The notes under the pieces were generated by a model that saw only the letters and a program-made list of their open reading frames with translations, ran no database searches and was not told the origin of the DNA. The position numbers were made by a program, and so were the translations under genes. A DNA stretch of 64,000 bases. Source: Thermoplasmata archaeon (GTDB taxonomy: Archaea; Thermoplasmatota; Thermoplasmata; Thermoplasmatales; Thermoplasmataceae). The first letter of the stretch is position 1; every line of letters starts with the position of its first letter. Positions 18,894 through 27,373 of this stretch are shown here, one piece after another. Location of the stretch: NCBI GenBank assembly GCA_021810045.1, contig JAJZJR010000001.1, positions 186,001 to 250,000 on the forward strand. The letters run 5' to 3'.

Positions 18894-19262
18894 ATGTCAC
18901 TTAAACCAGTTAATAAAGAAAATCCTGCCCTCAAGGAAACAATTGAGGAGCTAACTAAAATTTCAAGAGAAAACGGCACGACTTTCTGGAGAGACATTGC
19001 CGAAAGGCTAAACGGCTCCAGGAAAAACTATTCCAGCCTTAATCTCGGAAAGATTGACAGCCTTGTAAAAGATGGAGAAACAGTCGTAATCGCTGGTGCC
19101 CTTCTTGGAACAGGATACTTTGAGAAAAAGGCAACACTTTCTGCACTCAGCGTATCAAAGAGTGCACAGGAAAAAGTAGCAAAAGTGGGCAGCACATTCA
19201 AAACACTTGTTGAGCTCGCAAAGGAAAACCCTAAGGGAACCAACATAAGGATTCTCAGGTGA
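18894..19262 (+). CDS. rpl18e: Ribosomal protein L18e
   Basis: 122 residues with NPALKETIEELTKISRENG near the N-terminus, VVIAGALLGTGYFEKK in the middle and a short basic end. This matches archaeal L18e, related to bacterial L15. It is the first gene of the conserved cluster rpl18e-rpl13-rps9-rpoN. A TATA-like tttattaag is about 40 bases upstream. Confidence 0.95.
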   Translation: MSLKPVNKENPALKETIEELTKISRENGTTFWRDIAERLNGSRKNYSSLNLGKIDSLVKDGETVVIAGALLGTGYFEKKATLSALSVSKSAQEKVAKVGSTFKTLVELAKENPKGTNIRILR

Positions 19263-19267
19263 TTTCA

Positions 19268-19681
19268 ATGAAGGTTATCGATGGAAACAACCTAATTTAT
19301 GGAAGATTATCAACACACGTCGCAAAGATGCTTCTTAACGGTGAGGAGATAGTCGTTGTTAACGCAGGCAAAGTGGCAGTAACTGGTTCAAGGGAATTCC
19401 TTCTTGGAAGATTCAAGGAAAGAAGAGAAATTGGAAGCGTAAGAAAAGGTCCATATTACCCAAGAACCTCAAACCAGATTCTAAGAAGATCAATAGGCGA
19501 CATGCTGCCAAAGAAAAAGGCAAAGGGAAGCGATGCGCTGAAAAGATGCAAAGTTTACAGTGGCATCCCGCCAGAATACAAGGAAAGCCAGCTTGAAACC
19601 GTAGAGGAAGCAAAGAACGAAAAAGTCGCCAGATTTCTCACACTTGATGAAATAGCAAAAAGCCTAGGAGGCAAGTATTAA
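19268..19681 (+). CDS. rpl13: Ribosomal protein L13
   Basis: About 137 residues: VIDGNNLIYGRLSTHVAKMLL, VVNAGKVAVTG, and RRSIGDMLPKKKAKG are L13 landmarks. AGGTGA lies five bases before ATG 19268 and overlaps the L18e stop; an in-frame GTG at 19259 is less likely. Confidence 0.95.
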   Translation: MKVIDGNNLIYGRLSTHVAKMLLNGEEIVVVNAGKVAVTGSREFLLGRFKERREIGSVRKGPYYPRTSNQILRRSIGDMLPKKKAKGSDALKRCKVYSGIPPEYKESQLETVEEAKNEKVARFLTLDEIAKSLGGKY

Positions 19682-19682
19682 A

Positions 19683-20090
19683 ATGAAGAATACTGGAACA
19701 ATAATAACTTCTGGCAAGAGGAAGACAGCAACTGCCAGAGCAATTACCAGGAAAGGCAATGGCCAGGTTACGATTAACGGATACCCTGTAGAATTCCACC
19801 CTGTGGAACTTCTTAGAAACAAGATCAAGGAACCCCTGGATCTTCTCGGTGAGAAAGCTACAAGCATGAACATCGAAGTCAGAGTATCAGGCGGAGGACT
19901 TACAGGCCAGGCAGATGCCTCAAGAACCGCAATCGCCAAGGGAATCGTTGAATTCCTGAAGGACGACAGCGTAGAGGAACTGTTCAGGCAGTATGACAGG
20001 ACACTTCTTGTTAATGATATAAGGCGCAAGTTGCCAAAGAAGCCTACCGGAAACGGTGCAAGAGCCAAGAAGCAGAAATCATACAGGTGA
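19683..20090 (+). CDS. rps9: Ribosomal protein S9
   Basis: 135 residues: GKRKTATARAI near the start, VSGGGLTGQADASRTAIAKG in the middle, and a basic end KPTGNGARAKKQKSYR that reaches the decoding site. This is a complete archaeal uS9. Confidence 0.96.
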   Translation: MKNTGTIITSGKRKTATARAITRKGNGQVTINGYPVEFHPVELLRNKIKEPLDLLGEKATSMNIEVRVSGGGLTGQADASRTAIAKGIVEFLKDDSVEELFRQYDRTLLVNDIRRKLPKKPTGNGARAKKQKSYR

Positions 20091-20097
20091 TTATTGA

Positions 20098-20316
20098 ATG
20101 ATTATACCTGTCAGATGTTTCAGCTGTGGAAAAGTAGTCGCTTCCGATTACGTCAAATTCAGTGACAGAATAAAGGATATAAGATCCAACGGTAGAGAGC
20201 CCACTCCAGAAGAGATTTCCTCTACCCTGGATGACCTCAATGTCCACAGATACTGTTGCAGAAGAATGATTTTGTCCCACACTGACCTCATCGACGAAGT
20301 CTTACCCTTTTCTTAA
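20098..20316 (+). CDS. rpoN: RNA polymerase subunit N
   Basis: 72 residues with the zinc motif PVRCFSCGKVV at the start and HRYCCRRMILSHTDLID near the end. This is the archaeal counterpart of eukaryotic Rpb10. The stop lies two bases before tRNA-Pro. Confidence 0.95.
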   Translation: MIIPVRCFSCGKVVASDYVKFSDRIKDIRSNGREPTPEEISSTLDDLNVHRYCCRRMILSHTDLIDEVLPFS

Positions 20317-20318
20317 AA

Positions 20319-20391
20319 GGGACCGTGGGGTAGCTTGGTATCCTACCAGCTTGGGGTGTTGGTAACTTGAGTTCAAATCTCAACGGTCCCA
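20319..20391 (+). tRNA. tRNA-Pro (GGG anticodon), integration target
   Basis: Acceptor GGGACCG pairs with CGGTCCC. The anticodon stem CCAGC/GTTGG encloses TTGGGGT (anticodon GGG). The T-arm GAGTTCAAATCTC is complete, and the base after the acceptor is A. The gene is intact. Its 3' part is the left copy of the 22-base direct repeat that bounds element 1. Confidence 0.93.
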
Positions 20392-20392
20392 T
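20371..20392 (+). repeat. attL, 22-base att core of element 1 inside tRNA-Pro
   Basis: The run beginning GTTCAAATCTCAACGGTCCC and ending AT recurs exactly at 31845-31866. A core inside the 3' half of a tRNA is the usual target of archaeal and bacterial tyrosine recombinases. Confidence 0.9.
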
Positions 20393-20402
20393 ACCATATT
20401 AG

Positions 20403-20430
20403 GTTTAGGTTCTTTTTTAGAGCCTAAATT
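20403..20430 (+). terminator. Hairpin with T-run after tRNA-Pro
   Basis: TTTAGG and CCTAAA pair around a T-rich loop (ttcttttttagag). It may end transcripts of the ribosomal-protein/tRNA unit. It lies inside the element 1 boundary, so it arrived with the element. The rest of 20431-20593 holds a weak TATA (ATTTAAATAC at 20440) and no convincing gene. Confidence 0.35.
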
Positions 20431-20593
20431 TACCTCATTCATTTAAATACTCAGAATAGAACTTCTAAACCAATCTGTAGCAATGGAAACTAAAATCAAC
20501 TCCTATTTTCTTGATGATAAACAAAAGTTGATAGAGACTGTCAATACCTAAACTAACGGAATGAATAAATTTTGTAGTAAAAACATTTGAAAA

Positions 20594-21787
20594 TTATGTG
20601 CTGATATTGGAATCGTTACTTAATTTCCCCTCGTTTCGGAATATCCCTGAAGACTCATACAGCATTTTCAGTCTAGGAACGAATAGTTGATTAAATGCAA
20701 CTTGGCTAAATATATGCCCAATCTGTGTCGTCTTTCCCTGTCTGTTACCGCCATTCACTGGAACATCACCCCTAAGATAGGCGGCAAGAAGCGGCAGTTT
20801 GTGCTGGTCGAATTCCCATTCAAAAAACAGCAGGGAATAGCCTATGAACGCAGAGTGAAATCCGAAATTTGAAACTGCACTTCTAAATCGATCTTCCCTT
20901 TCACGGTTCTTGTTTATGTTTGTTAAACCATACCCCGGTTCATCTCCAGTTTTCCCTTTTTTCTTCTGAGCATCCCGTGCCTCCTGATTCAACTGGTTAT
21001 CAAGATCATCCTTGTAACGATCCAGTATGACCTCATCCCTGTCAATCCATTTCAAGGAGTCAAGAGCCCCTTTTCCTATAGTAACACCATACAAGCCATC
21101 AGATCGTGAGGAAATCAGAATTGAATCCTGTGGTGAAAAATTGTACAAAGAACCAAGGTAAATGGATGCAAGAAAATTCCAACGGGATGCTTTTCTCTCA
21201 CTGTCTCCTCTTTCTATTTCCACCGTGGAACGAAATAATGTTCTGACCATTTCAGAATAAGAAATTTCTGTTCTAACATATGCCTGAATGGAGTATCTTA
21301 TTATATCGAAAAGTTCCAATTCTTCACTGGTGAGGGTTAAAATGAAGTTACTCGTTTTTTCGGATGAAGATATATCTCCTGGAATTTTGTAATATCTTGG
21401 CTCACCCTTGAAAATTTCTTCTATATTGGGAATTCTTGCTTCAGTAATCACTTTATTAGCACTATCCGCTAAATTCCTTCTTCCCATTGAAGATAAATAA
21501 TCGACTAATGTGGAAAAGAATTCATTACGATTTGCAGGAAGGTTAGAGAGAGCTAAACCATGATTTTTTAAAAAAGGTTCAAGTCGGGCTCGCAAAAATG
21601 AAACGTTTCTACCAGTAAGATCAATCCCTGCGTTGAGCACCATAGCTTTGAGTATATCACTAAGCTGCCAAAGTGAGTTTAGACTCCTACCGGAGTAGAG
21701 ATAGGCCTGTTGCACACTGTATAGAAGATCATAATCCTCAGTTGTGAAGGCAATTGGAATCCTTTTAGACGTGGTTTCTCCTGACAT
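20594..21787 (-). CDS. Hypothetical protein of element 1
   Basis: 397 residues, soluble and rather acidic, not recognised. It has an alpha-rich N-terminus (TTEDYDLLYSVQQAYLYSGR), a middle part with ELELFDIIRYSIQAYVRTEI, and a lysine-rich linker (ARDAQKKKGKTGDEPG). It is transcribed away from the ribbon-helix-helix gene across a palindromic operator, so the two may be controlled together. It could be a structural or partition protein, but nothing in the sequence decides this. Confidence 0.6.
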   Translation of the reverse strand: MSGETTSKRIPIAFTTEDYDLLYSVQQAYLYSGRSLNSLWQLSDILKAMVLNAGIDLTGRNVSFLRARLEPFLKNHGLALSNLPANRNEFFSTLVDYLSSMGRRNLADSANKVITEARIPNIEEIFKGEPRYYKIPGDISSSEKTSNFILTLTSEELELFDIIRYSIQAYVRTEISYSEMVRTLFRSTVEIERGDSERKASRWNFLASIYLGSLYNFSPQDSILISSRSDGLYGVTIGKGALDSLKWIDRDEVILDRYKDDLDNQLNQEARDAQKKKGKTGDEPGYGLTNINKNREREDRFRSAVSNFGFHSAFIGYSLLFFEWEFDQHKLPLLAAYLRGDVPVNGGNRQGKTTQIGHIFSQVAFNQLFVPRLKMLYESSGIFRNEGKLSNDSNIST

Positions 21788-21797
21788 AGTGATATAT

Positions 21798-21814
21798 TAT
21801 ACACAGTGTGTATA
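21798..21814. promoter_or_regulatory. Palindromic operator between divergent genes
   Basis: TATACACA and TGTGTATA form perfect 8-base arms around one G. The site is 11 bases upstream of the 397-residue gene and 56 bases before the ribbon-helix-helix gene. A related GTGTATA recurs at 21854. Ribbon-helix-helix proteins typically bind such palindromes, so autoregulation is plausible. Confidence 0.55.
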
Positions 21815-21869
21815 TTATTTTTGTCAAGGCAACAGAAGTGTTAAATAAGTCACGTGTATATTCACCTAC

Positions 21870-22010
21870 ATGGATAGCCGAACGCAAGTCTACATAAAAC
21901 CGGAGGAAAAAATTAAGATTATGCGGAAAGCCCAAAGATTGGGAATTTCTGTTTCACGACTTTTGGTGAACGGAGCCCTTCAATATGTCCCAAAGGAGGA
22001 GGGAGATTAG
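21870..22010 (+). CDS. Small ribbon-helix-helix DNA-binding protein
   Basis: 46 residues: a beta strand (RTQVYIKPEEK) followed by two helices (IKIMRKAQRLG, SVSRLLVNGAL). This is the MetJ/Arc fold pattern of CopG-like regulators common on archaeal plasmids and viruses. It heads a long plus-strand operon and probably regulates copy number or the divergent promoter. Confidence 0.72.
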   Translation: MDSRTQVYIKPEEKIKIMRKAQRLGISVSRLLVNGALQYVPKEEGD

Positions 22011-22012
22011 CA

Positions 22013-22174
22013 ATGACTGAGGTCTCCATAATTCCATTGAAAGAAAAAGCTGTGAAGTTCTCGGAACCGGTTCGAACGCTTATCCTAAGTGAACCTGACA
22101 CCATGGATGTAAAGGAATTCATTACCAAATTGGGAACTTGGGAAAAACTCCTGGGAATGAAAAACACAGAGTGA
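22013..22174 (+). CDS. Small hypothetical protein
   Basis: 53 residues (starts MTEVSIIPLKEKAVKF), two bases after the preceding stop and preceded by GGAGGAGGGAG. Unknown family. The strong ribosome site and tight spacing support it as real. Confidence 0.55.
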   Translation: MTEVSIIPLKEKAVKFSEPVRTLILSEPDTMDVKEFITKLGTWEKLLGMKNTE

Positions 22175-22183
22175 GGTAATATA

Positions 22184-22504
22184 GTGGCAGAAAAGAAAGG
22201 GAAAAAGGAAAAAGTTAGCGACAGTTTCCAAAGAGAAAATACCTCACCGAAATATAAAAGTTATGAGGAGTTTCAGTTAGAAGTTTTGACAGGGGTGCCT
22301 TCACGTTCAAAGGCACTGGAAATAGAGAGACACAAGGAGCTCATAAAAACAAAGGACCAAAGAAGAACAGCCTTAAAGTTCATAGATGAGTGTTTAAAAA
22401 GTGAGGACAACCACATATTTCGTGATGAGATCCTTAAGCTAAATTTTGAGGCCTATCTGCACGAACTAGACACCATAGACCGACTCTTGAGGATAGGAGA
22501 GTGA
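22184..22504 (+). CDS. Hypothetical protein, charged helical
   Basis: 106 residues with a basic N-terminal tail (AEKKGKKEKVSD) and then charged helices. GTG start after GAGTGAGG. It lies directly before the helicase gene and may be a replication accessory factor; that is only context. Confidence 0.6.
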   Translation: MAEKKGKKEKVSDSFQRENTSPKYKSYEEFQLEVLTGVPSRSKALEIERHKELIKTKDQRRTALKFIDECLKSEDNHIFRDEILKLNFEAYLHELDTIDRLLRIGE

Positions 22505-22510
22505 TGGGCA

Positions 22511-24772
22511 ATGGTAGAACAACAGGAAAGCCCCTTTGACCTGCTAAAGAGGCTCATAAAATCCTACGACCTTTCCGAGGTTTTACAGGATTTAAGCACA
22601 TCCAACCCTGCAATATGGGAAACGTGCCGTAACATAGCTGAACGCTACCAGTCGAAACAGACTCAACCCAATGACGAAATCAAGGAAAAGGCAAAGGAAC
22701 TGGTCATGCAGCTTTCCGCTCCCAAGGTGGAACTGAGTGGGTATTATTTTCCGGGCCCAAGGGATGTGGTAGATGCACTCAAGGAGAACAACCATTACAA
22801 AACACTACAGGAACCCAATAATCAGGGCAAATCTGAACCCATATACCAGTATGAAGAAGGAAGATACATAAGGGCTGAAGAGAGAATTAAAGAAGACGCT
22901 CACAAAGAATATATCAAGCAGTGGGAAGAGATGGTTCAGGTATGTCAGGATGAACTGAACTATCAAGGTAAAAACGTTGATAGCAAAGTCCCGGCACTTC
23001 TAAACAAACTTGACGCTGCACTGCACAGGGGCCCAAGTGCCTTCGAAATTATGGAGGCAATGGAAATGATAAGGAGGACCACATTTGTTGACCCAGAGTC
23101 AGTGAACCCTCACACTCACATACCATTCAGAAATGGACACCTAAACCTTGAAACTTGGAAACTAGAGCCATTTGACCCTGAAAGATTCTATACATATAGA
23201 ATCGAGGCGGATTACCTTGGAAGGTTTGTGAGCTTGAAGGATGCTCCACTGTTTAAGGGATATGTGAGGAGCGTCTTTCACCCTCTCGACATTCCACAAG
23301 CCCTCCAGTATCTTGGGTATTCCCTAATGCCCGGCAAGCCAAGGGATAAGGTTCTCTTCATTGTAGGGAGAGAAGGGATAGGCAAAGGTGTACTTGACAG
23401 ATTGATGGAGGGGCTTCTTGGTGAAGGAAAGGGAGCCATTGACCTAAACAAGCTTCTCACAGCAGATAGGTTCCAATTTAGTGGTTTGGATGGTAAGGTC
23501 CTTCTATCAGACCCTGAAATTGACCGGAAGTTCAGAAGAGATGCCAAGGTATCTACAAGGAATTTTAACACACTTTTTGGAAGTGATGCAGCATACACAG
23601 AGAGGAAGTTCCACGAAGGCAAGAAGCAGGTTTACCATTCCAAAGGGCTATTTTTGGGGAATCTGCCCCTGTTCAAACTGGACGATATGGCTATGTTCAG
23701 GCGTATCCTGCTCATCCAGACACTGACAGAAAGGGTTTCAAAAGATTTGGCTGATTTCCATCTGAAGATATTGGAAAGTGAGAGAGATGTGATAGCGACA
23801 CTCTTGGTCCAATATCTTCGAGTCTTGAAGTCTTGTGATTGGGTATTCCTCAATGAGCCAACAAAAGAATCTATTGCAGACCTATGGGCCCAGTTCGCTG
23901 ATCCGATTGCCGGATTTGAGGATGAGTACCTTTCGGAAATGCAAGGCAGTGAAGTCAAAGTCGATGACCTCTATAGGTTCTTTGAGGTAATTTACTGCAA
24001 GCCAAAAGGGATTACACCGCCCCGGAAGCAGACATTCACATCCAGAATTGCCCGGAATTACCCTAAAGTGAGAGGAGGACCAAAGGGAAAGCGGTTTTAC
24101 AAGTTCCAGAATCTTGAGTGTGATGGTTTGGTTCAAGATGACTCTCACAGGTTGGACACCAGTCAGATTGCTGGAGAAACCCAGAAAATAACGGTTTCCA
24201 GAGATAATAGGTACGGTGTCCAACTTTACTACAAAATAGTATCTCCGGGGGGTAGTAGGGATATAACTGGAGATATTAATACAGACATAAGATGGACACC
24301 AGTCAAAAATGATTCTCCGATGCCTGAAAATAAGGCTCCACAGAAAAATGAGATGGTGTCCAACTTGGAGAACAAACCTCCAAATGACCCAAAAGAGGGA
24401 ATTCAAAAGTTTATTGTGATCCATCCGTACAATCCCGATCTCGATCCACTCAAAAGGAATCTTTCCTGCGCTGAAGGCAACATCCTTGAATTTGACCAGG
24501 AGGATGAATTTGGAAAGCTATTGAGAAATGATGGCCATATTGTGCCTTTCAAGGAGAGTCATGGGGAAGAAACCGTCAAAAAGCTCATAGAAGTACTGGA
24601 AAAATCCAGGAAAAAACTCGGTGCTCACGAAATTTCACAGCTACTACCTGGAAGATCTCCATTCCTGGAATTGACTGAAAGCGAGATCTTCAATCGTCTT
24701 GTCAATCTTGCAGGAACACACCCGAACGTGAAAATGGCCAACATGAAATTCTTCTGGGAGGCTTCAAAATGA
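22511..24772 (+). CDS. Replication helicase, D5/SF3-like, without primase domain
   Basis: 753 residues. The middle region (about 230-440) matches the D5/P4-type SF3 helicase core: LGYSLMPGKPRDKVLFIVGREGIGKGVL with Walker A GREGIGKG, then GKVLLSDPEIDRKF (Walker B), FTER-like AAYTERKFHEGK and SKGLFLGNLPLF (motif C). A D5_N-like helical part precedes it (residues about 130-230). No prim-pol active site is seen in the N-terminal 200 residues. It probably unwinds the element's replication origin; the last 250 residues are unassigned. Confidence 0.82.
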   Translation: MVEQQESPFDLLKRLIKSYDLSEVLQDLSTSNPAIWETCRNIAERYQSKQTQPNDEIKEKAKELVMQLSAPKVELSGYYFPGPRDVVDALKENNHYKTLQEPNNQGKSEPIYQYEEGRYIRAEERIKEDAHKEYIKQWEEMVQVCQDELNYQGKNVDSKVPALLNKLDAALHRGPSAFEIMEAMEMIRRTTFVDPESVNPHTHIPFRNGHLNLETWKLEPFDPERFYTYRIEADYLGRFVSLKDAPLFKGYVRSVFHPLDIPQALQYLGYSLMPGKPRDKVLFIVGREGIGKGVLDRLMEGLLGEGKGAIDLNKLLTADRFQFSGLDGKVLLSDPEIDRKFRRDAKVSTRNFNTLFGSDAAYTERKFHEGKKQVYHSKGLFLGNLPLFKLDDMAMFRRILLIQTLTERVSKDLADFHLKILESERDVIATLLVQYLRVLKSCDWVFLNEPTKESIADLWAQFADPIAGFEDEYLSEMQGSEVKVDDLYRFFEVIYCKPKGITPPRKQTFTSRIARNYPKVRGGPKGKRFYKFQNLECDGLVQDDSHRLDTSQIAGETQKITVSRDNRYGVQLYYKIVSPGGSRDITGDINTDIRWTPVKNDSPMPENKAPQKNEMVSNLENKPPNDPKEGIQKFIVIHPYNPDLDPLKRNLSCAEGNILEFDQEDEFGKLLRNDGHIVPFKESHGEETVKKLIEVLEKSRKKLGAHEISQLLPGRSPFLELTESEIFNRLVNLAGTHPNVKMANMKFFWEASK

Positions 24773-25053
24773 ACCAGTCTACGCTTGAAACTTTCCTTGG
24801 TTCAGAGCTCACCTATAATAACCAGGCAACCCAGGTACTGGTCTCTATACTCCAGGATTTCAACGTTGCATGGAAGGACAGGAACTGGTACCTGCATGCC
24901 CAAGACCTGGTATATCTGGATGAGAAGCTTGCAGATCTCCTGGTAACCAGGAATATCGCCAGGAGAATTAATTTATCACAGTCAACGGCCCCAGGTCTAC
25001 CACACCATTTTGAAGGGGCCGATGACAGCACCTCGGTTGAGGAGGTAATCTAA
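24769..25053 (+). CDS. Hypothetical protein
   Basis: 94 residues, beginning MNQSTLETFLGSELTYNN, overlapping the helicase stop by 4 bases. It may be a small partner of the helicase. There is no recognised domain. Confidence 0.6.
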   Translation: MNQSTLETFLGSELTYNNQATQVLVSILQDFNVAWKDRNWYLHAQDLVYLDEKLADLLVTRNIARRINLSQSTAPGLPHHFEGADDSTSVEEVI

Positions 25054-25054
25054 A

Positions 25055-25219
25055 ATGTGCAGAGAACACATAAAGACATGGTATGAAGGAACTGGCCTGA
25101 ACCTTCATGCCCCAATAAAGAAGGCTAAGAGCTTGCTACAAAGCATCAGGAAATATGGCCTGACATCAACCCTTTCAATGATAACGGGGAGGTTTTCCGC
25201 ATGGTTGTCGAAATTCTGA
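25055..25219 (+). CDS. Small hypothetical protein
   Basis: 54 residues starting MCREHIKTWYEGTGLNLHAP, mostly basic and helical, one base after the preceding stop and overlapping the next gene. Function unknown. Confidence 0.5.
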   Translation: MCREHIKTWYEGTGLNLHAPIKKAKSLLQSIRKYGLTSTLSMITGRFSAWLSKF

Positions 25220-25575
25220 ACCATCCCCATAGGTTGAAGGTTTCAGTCCATCAGCTCAGGGAAAAACTGGCCATCCTGAAAGAAGAATGGACCAAGGTGG
25301 AAGTTTATGAGAATGAAACGCTGTACAGTCCCTTTGAGGTTCTGACGGAACAGGTCAAACGTGAGATAAGGGAATGTGGTTTCGCCATTGACGAGAGCCC
25401 AAATGTGAGTTCCGTAGAGAGAATGGGAGACAACAGGGTTGGGTTATGTCTCATGTATTGCTCTCCCAGGGTGCTTGTGGTTATCCACTTCAACCATGAA
25501 TCCTTGAACTTCAATGACGGAGACCAGGATGTCAGGACCACGCTTGCAGGTATTCAGGTGATGGAACTTGACTGA
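25201..25575 (+). CDS. Hypothetical protein
   Basis: 124 residues with a helical first half and a beta-rich second half (RVGLCLMYCSPRVLVVIHF). It is overlapped by the neighbouring genes on both sides. No known family was recognised. Confidence 0.6.
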   Translation: MVVEILNHPHRLKVSVHQLREKLAILKEEWTKVEVYENETLYSPFEVLTEQVKREIRECGFAIDESPNVSSVERMGDNRVGLCLMYCSPRVLVVIHFNHESLNFNDGDQDVRTTLAGIQVMELD

Positions 25576-25816
25576 TAAAACACAAAGGGAAACGGGCCAG
25601 TCAAGGAATGAAGGGGCAACCGGAAACCGTTATTCAGTGCTTGACTGCTTTTCCAAGAAAGACATCGGCAGGGCCATAACAGTAACGCTGGTCAATGGAA
25701 GATCTGAATCCGGGATCTTGAGAGACGTGGGAATGTTTGACATCAAGCTTGAACTCCCAACCAGGAGGGAACTCATTGTGTTCAAGCACGGAATCCTGAC
25801 AGTTTCGGTGATGTAA
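25568..25816 (+). CDS. LSm/Sm-like RNA-binding protein
   Basis: 82 residues. After about 25 polar residues an Sm-like fold is visible: DIGRAITVTLVNGRSESGILRDVGMFDIKLEL, then a second Sm-like part ending ELIVFKHGILTVSV. Sm1 would be VTLVNGR...GILRDVGMFDIKLEL and Sm2 the VFKHGILTV strand. Hfq and LSm proteins form rings that bind RNA. The start is TTG 25568, overlapping the previous stop. The match is by pattern only and has no invariant residue to prove it. Confidence 0.6.
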   Translation: MTDKTQRETGQSRNEGATGNRYSVLDCFSKKDIGRAITVTLVNGRSESGILRDVGMFDIKLELPTRRELIVFKHGILTVSVM

Positions 25817-25817
25817 C

Positions 25818-26294
25818 ATGCAGCTGAAGGACCTGGGAACTTTCAGGATCGAACGGACAGAGGATTATGACGAATGTCCTTTTGACAAAACATACTGTGA
25901 GCTCGTACGGGTGAAGGGGTCCAAACCTGAACCCTCCTTCCAGGTGGTATCTCATATTTACAAATACAGTGAAACCGAACTTGCTCTATACCTGAAAGAC
26001 CACAAGAACCTGTGGCGTGAACTTGGAAAGCTCCTCAATGAAGACATCGACATCTCTGATGACGAGCTCCTGTTGACATTTCCAGTGTCAAAATTCAGGG
26101 ATATTTCCAGGCTAATACCATTTGTGAAAAAGAGGGGCAAGACAGAACTGACAGAAGAAGAGAGGACTGAAAGAATAAACCGTCTAAAGTTTGCAAGAAA
26201 TAATCCCAGAAAAATTGAGCAGAATAACCCAAATTCTGTCTTAACTGATGCAGGAAGGGTAATTGCATTAGAGACCTTTGAAAGTGATGCCTGA
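25818..26294 (+). CDS. Hypothetical protein
   Basis: 158 residues, acidic, with a C-terminal polar stretch (LTEEERTERINRLKFARNNPRK). It lies one base after the LSm-like gene and shares the operon. Unknown. Confidence 0.55.
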   Translation: MQLKDLGTFRIERTEDYDECPFDKTYCELVRVKGSKPEPSFQVVSHIYKYSETELALYLKDHKNLWRELGKLLNEDIDISDDELLLTFPVSKFRDISRLIPFVKKRGKTELTEEERTERINRLKFARNNPRKIEQNNPNSVLTDAGRVIALETFESDA

Positions 26295-26467
26295 TGTTGG
26301 TGCTCAATGACCCAAACTTGTCTTTAACTTATCTCAATGCCCGGATATCGGATCCAATCCCGCTCCTCCCTGAAAGAAAACTTCCAGACGGACCATGGGA
26401 TGATGAACCTGGTATCGATGAACCATTACTTCCTGAGGATCCGGGTGAGGTCCCAGATGATGACTGA
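26294..26467 (+). CDS. Small acidic proline-rich protein
   Basis: 57 residues, Pro/Asp rich at the end (PLLPEDPGEVPDDD), starting in an ATGA-type overlap with the previous stop. Probably disordered. Function unknown. Confidence 0.45.
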   Translation: MLVLNDPNLSLTYLNARISDPIPLLPERKLPDGPWDDEPGIDEPLLPEDPGEVPDDD

Positions 26468-26717
26468 TTGCAGGACCATAACGCTGGATGATTTCATTCA
26501 CCGGCCCCTTACCAGGAGAACAGAGAAATTCCTGAAGCTGTGTGAATTCTACAGGGATATCCGGGGAAGATATCCTGAATCCGCCTACCAGGTTTATGAT
26601 TTCATCCAGGACAACAAACTTCCTTTTGAACTCAGGTCGCTAAAGCTTCTTGGCTATCCGCAGATTATTTCCGCATTCTGGAAGTGGACCAGGATAACTG
26701 GTTACCTTACAGACTGA
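26457..26717 (+). CDS. Small hypothetical protein
   Basis: 86 residues from MMTDCRTITLDDFIHRPLTR, overlapping the previous gene by 11 bases. Helical and basic; a possible DNA-binding partner (SAYQVYDFIQDNKLPFELR) but not recognised. ATG 26460 is an alternative start. Confidence 0.5.
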   Translation: MMTDCRTITLDDFIHRPLTRRTEKFLKLCEFYRDIRGRYPESAYQVYDFIQDNKLPFELRSLKLLGYPQIISAFWKWTRITGYLTD

Positions 26718-26778
26718 ACCACTTCTTTTGGCCTTATTGTAGCTGGAACCATTATTTCCAACCAGCAAATGACACTCC

Positions 26779-27198
26779 ATGGCAGGAAAAATGGACGTAG
26801 ATGAAAAACTGAAGGCCATCAGTTTGGGCGGATGCTGGTTTGCAGAGAACACCACGATGGGATACGATTCCTATGCCGAGATGAGGGAGTGGGAATACGG
26901 TCCTTACAGGTATCTATGCAGCAAGGATGTCACAATCATGGATCCCAGCAAGTATGAATTTTTCAACCTGAACACTAAGAAGGGATACCTCATTCCTGGT
27001 GGTGCTTGGTATTCGCCTTCCTCAAAGAGATCCTACGATTCCCTCGACGCTTGCAGCCAGGAGAACGAGGATTGCCAGTGTATCTGTCCAGAGGACTATA
27101 AGGAAGCTTTCAGGATTGAGGTTGAAGAACCAAACAGGAAATCAGAAGTGGCCAGGAGTAAGAGAAGAGATCTCCGGGGAAGATTCTCCGGACAGTGA
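26779..27198 (+). CDS. Cysteine-bearing hypothetical protein
   Basis: 139 residues with several cysteines, including a CSQENEDCQCICPEDY cluster near 105-120 that could hold a metal, and a basic tail (RSKRRDLRGRFSGQ). Unknown family. An A/T-rich gap precedes it. Confidence 0.55.
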   Translation: MAGKMDVDEKLKAISLGGCWFAENTTMGYDSYAEMREWEYGPYRYLCSKDVTIMDPSKYEFFNLNTKKGYLIPGGAWYSPSSKRSYDSLDACSQENEDCQCICPEDYKEAFRIEVEEPNRKSEVARSKRRDLRGRFSGQ

Positions 27199-27373
27199 TA
27201 CCATAAGCCTGTTGTGGTATCCCACAAATATTCTTTCGGATGTGGTGTTTTTGACCACAAAACCACAAAGATAACTGACGTTTTCATGTAATATATGAAT
27301 AAGAAAACGGAAAAGAGATCTTCCAGGCTAGCCTGAAGTTACCTTTATTTGTCTCGCTGATACTTATTCCTGC

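Noticed and set aside
20482-20551. A 22-codon open frame downstream of tRNA-Pro
   Set aside because: Too short, no ribosome site, no support.
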